Made by a program: the position numbers and the translations under genes. Source: Pseudomonas arsenicoxydans (lineage in GTDB: Bacteria; Pseudomonadota; Gammaproteobacteria; Pseudomonadales; Pseudomonadaceae). From it: a DNA stretch of 64,000 nucleotides. Location of the stretch: the NCBI RefSeq assembly GCF_006438915.1, contig NZ_RCZE01000002.1, positions 127,144 to 191,143 on the forward strand, in the 5' to 3' direction. Positions 1-6,442 of the stretch are shown here, piece after piece. Under the pieces are notes generated by a model. It did no database searches. It was not told where the DNA came from and saw only the letters and a program-made list of their open reading frames with translations. Numbering within the stretch: position 1 is the stretch's first letter; every line of letters starts with the position of its first letter.

Positions 1-738
1 GCCCAGCGCGGACACGACGTGACCCTCTACGAGGCCAGCTCGCAACTCGGCGGCCAGGTTTTGCTCGCGCAACTTTTACCGAAGCGCGCTGAATTCGGCG
101 GTGCCAGCACCAACCTGCAACGGGAAATGGAACTGGCCGGCGTGCGCGTGGTGCGCAACACCCGCGTCGACCGGGCACTGGTGGAACGCGAACGGCCGGA
201 CATGGTGATCGTCGCCACCGGCGCCGAACCGTATTGGCCGGCGTTCGAGCGCGGCGGTGAATTGCAGGTGGTCGACGCCTGGCAAGTGCTGCGCGACGAG
301 GTACAAATCGGTCGTTCGGTGGTGGTGGTCGACTGGCGCTGCGATTGGATCGGCCCCGGCATCGCCGAACGCCTGGTCCGCGCCGGGCATCAAGTGCAAC
401 TGGCCGTCAACGGCACCCATTGCGGCGAAAACCTACCGCTGTACGTGCGCGATCAACTGGCCGGCGAACTGCACAAACTTGGCATCCCGATCACCCCCTA
501 CGCCCGCCTGTATGGCTGCGACGACAACACCGTCTACCTGCAACACACCGCCAGCGGCGAACCAATGCTGTTCGAAAACATCGACACCCTGGTGCTCTGC
601 CAAGGCCATCAACCCGTCGACACCCTCGGCGCAGAACTGCAAGGCCTGGTGGAGTTTCGCCGCATCGGCGACTGCCTCGCCCCACGCACCGCCGAAGAAG
701 CCATCTACGAGGGTTTGAAAGTCGCCTGGGAGCTTTAA
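1..738 (+). CDS. OYE/dienoyl-CoA reductase-type flavoenzyme, C-terminal part (5' end outside window)
   Basis: The reading frame is open from base 1 and stops at 736-738, so only the C-terminal 245 residues are present. The opening residues (HDVTLYEAS, then LGGQ) match the second half of a dinucleotide-binding motif of the pyridine-nucleotide-disulfide domain found at the C-terminus of two-domain flavoenzymes of the trimethylamine dehydrogenase / 2,4-dienoyl-CoA reductase group. VIVATGAEP is the usual strand after the FAD/NAD motif, and the RRIGDCLAPRTAEEAI end is typical of this family. The TIM-barrel and Fe-S part must lie upstream. Substrate cannot be told from this part; demethylation of methylated amines is one possibility. 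The XRE-cupin regulator starts 47 nt downstream in the same direction. Confidence 0.75.
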   Translation, partial: AQRGHDVTLYEASSQLGGQVLLAQLLPKRAEFGGASTNLQREMELAGVRVVRNTRVDRALVERERPDMVIVATGAEPYWPAFERGGELQVVDAWQVLRDEVQIGRSVVVVDWRCDWIGPGIAERLVRAGHQVQLAVNGTHCGENLPLYVRDQLAGELHKLGIPITPYARLYGCDDNTVYLQHTASGEPMLFENIDTLVLCQGHQPVDTLGAELQGLVEFRRIGDCLAPRTAEEAIYEGLKVAWEL

Positions 739-785
739 GGCTGTTTATACTCCGGGGTTTTGCGAACCCCGGTTTGGAGCACGCC

Positions 786-1409
786 ATGAGCAACAGCAGC
801 AAGATGCAGCCTGCCACCGGCGCGCCCACACAGGACAGCGCCACGCCTTCGGCGGAACCGCATTTTCTCGGTACTCGGATTCGAGGCCTGCGCAAGCGCC
901 GCGGCATGACCCTGGCCGAACTGGCGCAGATGAGCGAATTGACCGCGGGCTACATCAGCCAGCTCGAACGCAACCTCGCCTACCCTTCCATCCCGGCCCT
1001 GTTCAACATCGCCCGGAGCCTGGGCGTGACCATTCAATGGTTCTTCGCCAGCGAAACGCAAACGGCGCCGGAAGATGACGGCATTGTCGTGCGTAAAAAC
1101 ACCCGGATGAGCGTGCATTACGAAGATGGCATTGTGGATCATCTGCTGACGCCACAGCCGAATCGGCAATTGGAAATGCTGCACTCGCGTTTTCCGCCGG
1201 GGGCTTACAGTCAGCAGAGTTATAGCCATGAAGGCGAAGAAGCTGGGTATTTGCTGTCGGGGAGTTTTGAGCTGTGGGTCGGGGAGCGGCATTTTTTGCT
1301 GGGTGAAGGGGATAGTTTTAGTTTTTCCAGCCAGGAACCGCATCGTTATGGAAATCCTGGGGAGGTGGATGCGGTGGTGATTTGGGTGGTGACGCCGCCT
1401 ACGTTTTGA
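786..1409 (+). CDS. XRE-family regulator with C-terminal cupin sensor domain
   Basis: A 207-residue protein. Residues about 30-85 form a Cro/C1 helix-turn-helix (RGLRKRRGMTLAELAQMSEL, then GYISQLERN), and residues about 125-205 form a cupin_2 barrel (SHEGEEAGYLLSG, GEGDSFSF, EPHRYGNPG). This architecture is typical of Pseudomonas regulators of amine, amino-acid or polyamine catabolism that bind a small ligand in the cupin. The ATG at 786 is chosen because it precedes a normal MSNSS start; the frame is open further upstream but overlaps the preceding gene. Position directly behind the flavoenzyme suggests it controls that operon (inference). Confidence 0.85.
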   Translation: MSNSSKMQPATGAPTQDSATPSAEPHFLGTRIRGLRKRRGMTLAELAQMSELTAGYISQLERNLAYPSIPALFNIARSLGVTIQWFFASETQTAPEDDGIVVRKNTRMSVHYEDGIVDHLLTPQPNRQLEMLHSRFPPGAYSQQSYSHEGEEAGYLLSGSFELWVGERHFLLGEGDSFSFSSQEPHRYGNPGEVDAVVIWVVTPPTF

Positions 1410-1424
1410 GGGTTGGATATTCGC

Positions 1425-1757
1425 TCAGAGACTTTTCTGTTGAGCTGGCTCGTCAACAGACAGCATGAGCGGCGGCTGCGCGGCCAGCTCTGAATCGGTG
1501 TCAGCGTGCGCTTGAGGTTGGGGTTTGGCGGTGAACAATGGGGCTAATAGTCGCCGTATACCTCTTTCAATCGATGTGAGGAGGCCAAAGGTGACGAAGC
1601 CGAAAATCAGCCCCGCGACCAGAATACTCAACGGGTGTATTCGGGAAGCGTCAGAGCTGTCCATCATGTAAAAGAAGGCCTGAACACCCGCGGCCACACA
1701 GGCCGCTACGGCTGCTATCAGCTTCACAGACAACCAAAGCCGTTGCCATCTGTTCAT
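1425..1757 (-). CDS. small two-helix membrane protein, unknown function
   Basis: A 110-residue protein with two predicted membrane segments (residues about 10-30, starting at LWLSVKLIAAVAA, and about 44-62, ILVAGLIFGFVTFGLL) and a soluble, Ala/Gln/Pro-rich C-terminal tail. I do not recognise the family. It converges on the XRE-cupin gene, with 15 nt between them. Upstream on the same strand lies a roughly 100-bp segment with a diverged copy near 46080-46175, also upstream of a small membrane-protein gene. It appears to belong to the accessory stretch between the regulator and tRNA-Ser. Confidence 0.55.
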   Translation of the reverse strand: MNRWQRLWLSVKLIAAVAACVAAGVQAFFYMMDSSDASRIHPLSILVAGLIFGFVTFGLLTSIERGIRRLLAPLFTAKPQPQAHADTDSELAAQPPLMLSVDEPAQQKSL

Positions 1758-1884
1758 GCGTCCTCCGTCATGCGGATATTTGTTGTGTATTGCATGATAG
1801 CTAATGACAGGGATTTGCCTTCGAGCAGTCGCTTCAGGTTTTGTGTTGCACGGTTAGCTGACTATCCGAGTGACTCTTGATGAA

Positions 1885-1981
1885 GTTGTAGGCAAAATCC
1901 GAGAGTTGCGTAAGGGGGTACGCTTGCTGTGCTTTTGAGCAGGTTGCCACCTTGTTGGCCATATATTCGGCGGGATACTCT
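1885..1981. repeat. diverged ~100-bp segment shared with 46080-46175 (copy 1)
   Basis: Bases 1885-1905 (GTTGTAGGCAAAATCCGAGA plus G) are identical to 46080-46100. CTTGTTGGCC at 1951 and CGGGATACTCT at 1971-1981 recur as CTTGTTGACC at 46145 and CGGGATACTCT at 46165 with almost the same spacing. Read on the minus strand both copies can encode QLSDFAYN, but in this copy only a 42-codon frame is open around it. It may be the end of a decayed small gene or a shared upstream element. Confidence 0.5.
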
Positions 1982-2105
1982 CCAGACGTCGCTGAACATT
2001 CAGCGATCGGGCTTGGTAACCCGTCGAGTTACGCAACAGCGCTTCCTTCACACTTTCTGGCAGTCTTACGCCTGCGGACCTTGTGTTATGGCGGCTGTGC
2101 GTGGG

Positions 2106-2210
2106 ACGCCTTCTGGCGTGCCGGTTTCCTTGACTCCCGGTTTACCAACCTGCGCGCAGCTGCCACCCATTCGCTTGGTAACGAAAGTGGCAGCTCCTTA
2201 TGTCAAGGAG
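2106..2210 (+). promoter_or_regulatory. structured 5' leader with sequestered ribosome-binding site
   Basis: Three nested or adjacent stems can be drawn by eye. ACGCC (2106-2110) pairs with GGCGT (2115-2119). AGCTGCCAC (2158-2166) pairs with GTGGCAGCT (2187-2195), with an inner TTCG/CGAA pair at 2170-2173 and 2182-2185. TCCTTGAC (2127-2134) pairs with GTCAAGGA (2202-2209). The last stem buries AAGGAG (2205-2210), the Shine-Dalgarno of the ATG at 2219. This looks like a cis-regulatory RNA that controls translation initiation; no ligand or trigger can be named from the sequence. Confidence 0.5.
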
Positions 2211-2218
2211 TTGGACAA

Positions 2219-2335
2219 ATGCACACTGTAAATACGTACAAATTTGGTCTTTTCTCTCCGCGCGACGCCATGTTGCGTAATGCTCCATCGCTCGACCTCT
2301 TCCAAAACCGCCCCTTCACTGGAGGTGGAAAATGA
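2219..2335 (+). CDS. 38-residue ORF translationally coupled to the DUF3077 gene
   Basis: ATG at 2219 lies 8 nt behind AAGGAG (2205-2210) and opens a 38-codon frame beginning MHTVNTYKFGLFSPRDAM. Its TGA (2333-2335) overlaps the ATG of the next gene in an ATGA arrangement, the usual sign of translational coupling. Its own ribosome-binding site is part of a predicted stem in the leader. It is probably a real short protein or leader peptide. No family is recognised. Confidence 0.45.
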   Translation: MHTVNTYKFGLFSPRDAMLRNAPSLDLFQNRPFTGGGK

Positions 2336-2622
2336 CCGAGCCTGCAGAAGCAAAAACGATCGGCTTTACCCCTATCTATTGCTCAGACAACGCAATGTTC
2401 CACGTCAGCGCGGGTGTGCCCATCAGTGTTGCATTGGAACAGGCCTCTGATTTCCTGTTCCTGGCCAAGGCGCTAACAGAGGATGCTGCTTATGCAAAAG
2501 ACACCGACCGTCATGCTTGGGCTGCGCACTATTTGACTTCGATGGGAAAAGCGCTGATCGATGATGTGGTGAAGGCTGTTTCGCCACGACCTGTTAGACC
2601 GAGTATGAAAGTCGCAAAATAG
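2332..2622 (+). CDS. DUF3077 family protein
   Basis: A 96-residue soluble protein that resembles the small Pseudomonas DUF3077 family: FTPIYCSDNAMFHVSAGVP, then ALEQASDFLFLAKALTEDA, then the conserved WAAHYLTSMGKALIDDV helix. The function of the family is unknown. A good ribosome-binding site (GGAGGTG at 2320-2326) precedes the ATG, and the start overlaps the stop of the 38-residue ORF. An upstream leader could regulate both ORFs together. It lies in an accessory stretch, convergent with the T6SS cassette. Confidence 0.65.
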   Translation: MTEPAEAKTIGFTPIYCSDNAMFHVSAGVPISVALEQASDFLFLAKALTEDAAYAKDTDRHAWAAHYLTSMGKALIDDVVKAVSPRPVRPSMKVAK

Positions 2623-2644
2623 CGACTATTCATTCCAGATGTTT

Positions 2645-2663
2645 GCCCCGACCATGTCGGGGC
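2645..2663. terminator. hairpin between convergent genes, possible weak terminator
   Basis: GCCCCGA (2645-2651), loop CCATG, TCGGGGC (2657-2663) is a perfect 7-bp stem between the DUF3077 gene and the convergent minus-strand cassette. Neither side is followed by a strong T-run, so termination is only a suggestion. Confidence 0.35.
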
Positions 2664-2716
2664 CTCTGAACAATTGACGCTGTGCATGAGCAACGAACCT
2701 ACCCGCCGCAACGCAC

Positions 2717-3004
2717 CTACATTTTCGCGCACATCTCAACATCAGACTGCGTCTTCACTTCCGTTTCAATGCCCAATCTGTATTTGCAGTAGTCGATGAT
2801 GTCCTGGCGTAACTCATCGCTCAGGGTCTCTACCTTTCGGTAGTCACCGTCGTTGGCGTGTATGTTGAAAAACTTCATTCTCAACGTCGGTGTTCTTTTC
2901 ACGAAGAAGATGGTGTTGACCTCACCGTCTGAAACCTCGTTGTAATAGCCAATATTTAGCACCACCAGCAATGCAAGCACGCCTGCTAATAGGACGTACT
3001 TCAT
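2717..3004 (-). CDS. membrane-anchored small protein, probable immunity protein of the amidase effector
   Basis: A 95-residue protein with one N-terminal membrane segment (residues 4-20, VLLAGVLALLVVLNIGYY) and a periplasmic-facing domain ending in DIIDYCKYRLGIETEV. Its ATG overlaps the TGA of the amidase gene (ATGA at 3001-3004), so the two are translated together. A peptidoglycan amidase delivered to the periplasm requires a periplasmic immunity protein in the producer, and the position, size and membrane anchor fit that role. The immunity assignment is inference from context; no immunity family is recognised. Confidence 0.5.
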   Translation of the reverse strand: MKYVLLAGVLALLVVLNIGYYNEVSDGEVNTIFFVKRTPTLRMKFFNIHANDGDYRKVETLSDELRQDIIDYCKYRLGIETEVKTQSDVEMCAKM

Positions 3005-3729
3005 TCTGCGGCCGGCCGAGGGGGTGGCAGAAGCTGTGTTTTCGTGCGGATGTTTCTGACCAGTTCCATACCGATATTCCCCGGACAAATCTTGCCGTCT
3101 CTGTCCTGGCCCGGAAATTCTCTGTGCCCACCAAAGCGCTCAATGACAAATACACTTTTCAGAGCTTCCACCAGGTGCAGCAATGCGTCTATTTGCGGCG
3201 CAGGTATCACATTCGTTGTGTTGTAGCCCAGGTACTCAAGGGTTTCACGACCTTTGGCAACCATGTCTCCGCCCTCTTCTGCGGTTGTCAGATTTTCCAG
3301 AAGGACGATGCCGATAACACCTGTGTTGAATAGCTTGACGCTGGATGCCTGCAACCGAATATCACGGCCTTCTAAAACGGTGCCGTCGCAGGCGATGCCG
3401 TAGTGATAGCCGATGTCGTCGTATTTATTCCCCATGTGATGGGCTTGAACGCCTTGCATCTGTTTGACTCCACCGGGCGTGCATTCGTATGACCGGCCAG
3501 CATGGTGTAACGCGATCATGGTGTAGTCCCAGTCCTTCACCATGTCCGGCTTTCCTTTCACGGCGCCCCACGCTGAGCGCTCCGTGAAGGTGTGCCCAAG
3601 TGACTGCACCGTTTTAATAATCGCCTCGCGAGTGGCAGCACGGTCATTGATGGTGATTGGAACAGGGCACATGAATTCGCCCGGCTTGATTTCCTGGGCG
3701 GTCGCCTCTGTAGCAAATTTGGCACCCAT
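3001..3729 (-). CDS. N-acetylmuramoyl-L-alanine amidase (PGRP/amidase_2 type), candidate T6SS effector
   Basis: A 242-residue protein without signal peptide. The zinc amidase_2/PGRP fold is visible: MIALHHAGRS carries the first His ligand (about residue 75), DDIGYHYGIACDGTVLEGRD is the conserved central strand, and FGGHREFPGQD, then CPGN supply the second His and the Cys/catalytic region near residue 205-220. It would cleave the bond between N-acetylmuramic acid and L-Ala in peptidoglycan. Lack of a signal peptide and position immediately after a PAAR gene (TGA and ATG adjacent at 3727-3732) indicate export as type VI secretion cargo. Confidence 0.75.
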   Translation of the reverse strand: MGAKFATEATAQEIKPGEFMCPVPITINDRAATREAIIKTVQSLGHTFTERSAWGAVKGKPDMVKDWDYTMIALHHAGRSYECTPGGVKQMQGVQAHHMGNKYDDIGYHYGIACDGTVLEGRDIRLQASSVKLFNTGVIGIVLLENLTTAEEGGDMVAKGRETLEYLGYNTTNVIPAPQIDALLHLVEALKSVFVIERFGGHREFPGQDRDGKICPGNIGMELVRNIRTKTQLLPPPRPAAE

Positions 3730-4071
3730 TCAAATGCCCTCCGTCATTTCGTGAAGGGTGCGCGCGGGGGCGCTGAATTTAATATGCAGGGATATTTTAG
3801 AGTCGGGTGAAGGTGCCTTCACGTGGGCGATACCGTTCGCATCGGTCACGCCCGGGATTTGCACACCATCAACAGTGGCGACAAATTCCCGTAAAGCCAA
3901 AGGCTGCCCAGTTTCGCTATCACTAACACTGAACGTCTGCCCGAATACTTTTTGAATCGACAACGGCAACGGCAACGGAGGAATGAAAGGTGCGGGTGTG
4001 TGACTGCTTCCAATAATGATGGTGCTCGAACCCGCTGTGACGGTGTTCCCATGAGCTCCAATGCTCCCCAC
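3730..4071 (-). pseudogene. C-terminal part of the PAAR protein, separated by a -1 frameshift
   Basis: Encodes the last PAAR beta-hairpin (GSIGAHGNTVTAG, then STIIIGSS) followed by a Pro-rich linker and a beta-rich extension (FSVSDSETGQPLALREFVAT, then GVTDANGIAHVKA) seen in Pseudomonas PAAR proteins next to amidase effectors. The hairpin makes sense only as the continuation of the PAAR frame that stops at 4083-4085: reading GGT-TTA-AAT in place of GGT-TAA-AT would join them as VFING-LNAATVGSIG. A single missing T, or a -1 slip, explains the split. The apparent own start is a GTG codon inside the domain, so it is unlikely to be an independent gene. The intact unit would span 3730-4274. Confidence 0.7.
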
Positions 4072-4082
4072 GGTCGCGGCAT

Positions 4083-4274
4083 TTAACCGTTGATAAATAC
4101 AGTGGTGGAAAACTCACCGACTATGGGGCTTCCGCATGCGCTCTGATCAGTTTTTCTGGCCGCGGCCAAACCGTCAAAAAAAACATCGGGGGAGCCGGAA
4201 ACGATGGGGTTTGTACCATGCCCAGGCAAGGGACACGCGGTAGGGTCAGTAATTCGGGCGGCAGGCTTTGCCAT
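4083..4274 (-). CDS. PAAR-domain T6SS spike-tip protein (N-terminal part before frameshift)
   Basis: Sixty-three codons giving most of a PAAR domain: MAKPAARITDPTACPLPGHG, ITDPTACPLPG motif, then FDGLAAARKTDQSACGSP. PAAR proteins cap the VgrG spike of the type VI secretion system and recruit effectors. The ATG at 4274 has AAGGAAT upstream. The frame stops at TAA 4083-4085 just before the final beta-hairpin, which continues in the -1 frame (3730-4071). Unless the sequence is wrong or recoding occurs, the tip domain would be incomplete. No VgrG or T6SS core gene is in the window. Confidence 0.75.
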   Translation of the reverse strand: MAKPAARITDPTACPLPGHGTNPIVSGSPDVFFDGLAAARKTDQSACGSPIVGEFSTTVFING

Positions 4275-4374
4275 TTCAGATTCCTTTCTGGTTACGCTTA
4301 ATGAGGGCAGCAATGTACCACCGGGCGTTTCGAAAGGCTCCAGAAAGACGACGCACGCCGGTAGACAAACAAAA

Positions 4375-4395
4375 AACCCGGCACTAGGCCGGGTT
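4375..4395 (-). terminator. intrinsic terminator
   Basis: On the minus strand an 8-bp stem AACCCGGC/GCCGGGTT with a 5-nt loop is followed by TTTTGTTTG. It lies upstream of the PAAR cassette and would stop transcripts coming from the tRNA-Ser side. Confidence 0.65.
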
Positions 4396-4714
4396 CCTCT
4401 ATTTCATTTGCGTCATTCATTATTGGTTTGACCAACAGCCCTACTCTATTTCCGTCAGGAGCGGATTATCTCTCTCGGAACTCATCGCGCTGGCTATGGA
4501 GAACCTTTCATCGACGACGTCCCCAAGTCAAGCCGACCATCACTTGAAAACCTTAGCGTCGTAACTCATTCTTTTTACTCTCCCTTTCCCCATAGCACAG
4601 CAACTTGGAGAGTCTCAGATTGAGGTGTGTGTTAAGGCACTGAGAGGTAATGGCCGGGTTAGTACGAGGGTGTTTTGCCCTAAATTTGCCTTAAACGAAA
4701 CACCATAAACGAAA
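4396..4714. other. intergenic stretch without recognisable gene
   Basis: Between two minus-strand terminators. No ORF with a convincing start, no tRNA fragment and no repeat were recognised. Confidence 0.5.
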
Positions 4715-4748
4715 AAGCCCCCGTAATCTTCAACGATTACGGGGGCTT
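4715..4748 (-). terminator. intrinsic terminator of tRNA-Ser
   Basis: A 14-bp perfect stem AAGCCCCCGTAATC/GATTACGGGGGCTT with a 6-nt loop, followed on the minus strand by TTTCGTTT. It is 15 nt beyond the CCA end of the tRNA. Confidence 0.85.
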
Positions 4749-4763
4749 AGTCTTATTCAATAA

Positions 4764-4853
4764 TGGCGGAGAGATAGGGATTCGAACCCTAGGTACCGGT
4801 GAAGGTACAACGGATTTCGAATCCGTCCCATTCGGCCACTCTGGCATCTCTCC
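4764..4853 (-). tRNA. tRNA-Ser (anticodon CGA)
   Basis: A 90-nt class II tRNA on the minus strand starting GGAGAGATGCC and ending in encoded CCA. The anticodon stem-loop reads ACGGATT-CGA-AATCCGT, the long variable arm GTACCTTCACCGGTAC and the T-arm GGTTCGAATCCC are clear. The accessory cassette with T6SS genes lies on its 3' side, a common integration side, but no attachment repeat was found. Confidence 0.95.
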
Positions 4854-4937
4854 AACGGCGCGCATCATAACAACACTTTTGCCGGAAGCGAACCCCCCTA
4901 AGCAAAATAATTCTGTGCTATCAGATGCTTGCGTCGA

Positions 4938-5651
4938 TTAAAGCGGTACGCCCAGACGATTGGCGACTTCTTCGTAGGCTTCGATGACGTCACCGAGGCC
5001 CTGACGGAAGCGGTCCTTGTCCATTTTCTTGCCGGTGGCCTTGTCCCACAGGCGGCAGCCGTCCGGGCTGAATTCGTCGCCCAGGACGATGGAGCCGTCG
5101 TGGAATACGCCGAATTCGAGTTTGAAGTCGACCAGCAGCAGGCCGGCGTCGTCGAACAGTTTGCTCAGGACTTCGTTGACCTTGAGCGACAGTTCTTTCA
5201 TGCGAACCAGTTGCTCGGCGGTGCCCCAACCGAACGCCACGACGTGGGATTCGTTGATGAACGGGTCGCCCTTGGCGTCGTCCTTCAGGAACAGTTCGAA
5301 GGTGTAAGGGTTGAGCTTCATGCCTTCTTCGACGCCCAGACGCTTGACCAGGCTGCCGGCGGCGTAGTTACGCACGACGCACTCGACCGGGATCATGTCG
5401 AGCTTTTTCACCAGACATTCGTTGTCGCCCAGCAGTTTGTCGAATTGGGTCGGCACGCCGGCGGCTTCGAGTTTCTGCATGATGAAGGCGTTGAACTTGT
5501 TGTTCACCATGCCTTTGCGGTCGAGCTGCTCGATGCGCTTGCCGTCGAACGCCGAGGTGTCGTTGCGAAACAGCAGGATCAAGCGGTTAGCGTCGTCGGT
5601 CTTGTAAACCGATTTGGCTTTGCCGCGGTAGAGTTCTTCACGTTTTTCCAT
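4938..5651 (-). CDS. purC: phosphoribosylaminoimidazole-succinocarboxamide synthase
   Basis: A 237-residue SAICAR synthetase, the usual bacterial length. [10 protein letters not shown] is the N-terminal glycine-rich ATP-binding segment, and [11 protein letters not shown] with [14 protein letters not shown] are the family's catalytic and Mg-binding motifs. It joins aspartate to CAIR in de novo purine synthesis in the cytoplasm. It is the last gene of the minus-strand dapA-bamC-MBL-purC run, with a 28-nt gap after the MBL gene. Confidence 0.97.
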   Translation of the reverse strand: MEKREELYRGKAKSVYKTDDANRLILLFRNDTSAFDGKRIEQLDRKGMVNNKFNAFIMQKLEAAGVPTQFDKLLGDNECLVKKLDMIPVECVVRNYAAGSLVKRLGVEEGMKLNPYTFELFLKDDAKGDPFINESHVVAFGWGTAEQLVRMKELSLKVNEVLSKLFDDAGLLLVDFKLEFGVFHDGSIVLGDEFSPDGCRLWDKATGKKMDKDRFRQGLGDVIEAYEEVANRLGVPL

Positions 5652-5679
5652 GATGGGCTCCGCTTGCTAAGTAGGTGGG

Positions 5680-6438
5680 CTAGGCGATGTGTCGCCAGTC
5701 GAGCCCTGAATCTTGATCGGCCAGTTGCAGCCAGTCGGGGTCGCACCCGAGGGTGTCGACAAAACATTGCCGGGCCAGCTGCGGCAGGTTGTTCTTGCTG
5801 CTCAGATGGGCCAGGACCAGATGTTGCAGGCCTTGCCAGCCCAACTCGGACACCAGGAATGCCGCCTGGTGGTTGTTCAAATGTCCCAGTTCACCGCCCA
5901 CCCGCTGCTTGAGAAAGTACGGGTAGTGACCGCGAGCCAGCATGTCACGGCAATGGTTGGACTCGATCATCAACGCATCGAGGTCCCGATAGCCGTCCAG
6001 CACCGTGTTGCAATACGAGCCCAGGTCGGTCAGCAGGCCGAAGCGCCGCTCGCCGTCGCTGAAGACGTATTGCGTCGGCTCCTGCGCATCGTGGGCCACG
6101 GCAATGACACCGATGCTCAGAGCGCCGATCTGCAGTTGCTCGCCGCCAGCCAGAAGGCCAGCCGGTTCAATCGGTTTGCGCATCCCGCGCAGGGTCCCGC
6201 GACTGAGGTAGACAGGCAGATTGTAGCGCCGAGACAGCAAACCCACGCCATGCACGTGGTCGGCATGTTCGTGGGTCACGAGTATCGCGCTCAACTGCGC
6301 AGGGTTCACACCCAGGCGCAGCAGGCGTTTTTCGGTTTCTCGCAGGGAGAAACCACAATCCACCAGCACGTACGTGTCATCGCTGGCTACCAGCGTGCCG
6401 TTCCCTTGGCTACCGCTGCCGAGAACGGCAAAACGCAT
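5680..6438 (-). CDS. metallo-beta-lactamase-fold hydrolase (YycJ-like)
   Basis: A 252-residue MBL-fold protein: RFAVLGSGSQGN start, THEHADHVHG metal-binding motif near residue 60, LLTDLGS with the bridging Asp, and AHLSSKNN with a late His. It resembles the YycJ/WalJ-type single-domain hydrolases, which are proposed exonucleases or phosphodiesterases; the substrate here is unknown. The ATG at 6438 is 4 nt after the bamC stop, so it is co-translated with bamC. An upstream in-frame ATG would overlap bamC and is not preferred. Confidence 0.85.
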   Translation of the reverse strand: MRFAVLGSGSQGNGTLVASDDTYVLVDCGFSLRETEKRLLRLGVNPAQLSAILVTHEHADHVHGVGLLSRRYNLPVYLSRGTLRGMRKPIEPAGLLAGGEQLQIGALSIGVIAVAHDAQEPTQYVFSDGERRFGLLTDLGSYCNTVLDGYRDLDALMIESNHCRDMLARGHYPYFLKQRVGGELGHLNNHQAAFLVSELGWQGLQHLVLAHLSSKNNLPQLARQCFVDTLGCDPDWLQLADQDSGLDWRHIA

Positions 6439-6442
6439 GTGA

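Noticed and set aside
345..785. Upstream extension of the XRE-cupin gene frame
   Set aside because: It overlaps the flavoenzyme gene and is Arg/Pro-rich out-of-frame translation; the ATG at 786 gives the normal protein.
4764..4853. tRNA-Ser as an attachment site for an integrated island
   Set aside because: No integrase gene and no repeat of the tRNA 3' end were found in the window.
4929..5912. A 327-codon plus-strand frame opposite purC and the MBL gene
   Set aside because: Mirror of the GC-rich codon pattern of purC; composition is low-complexity and no domain is visible.
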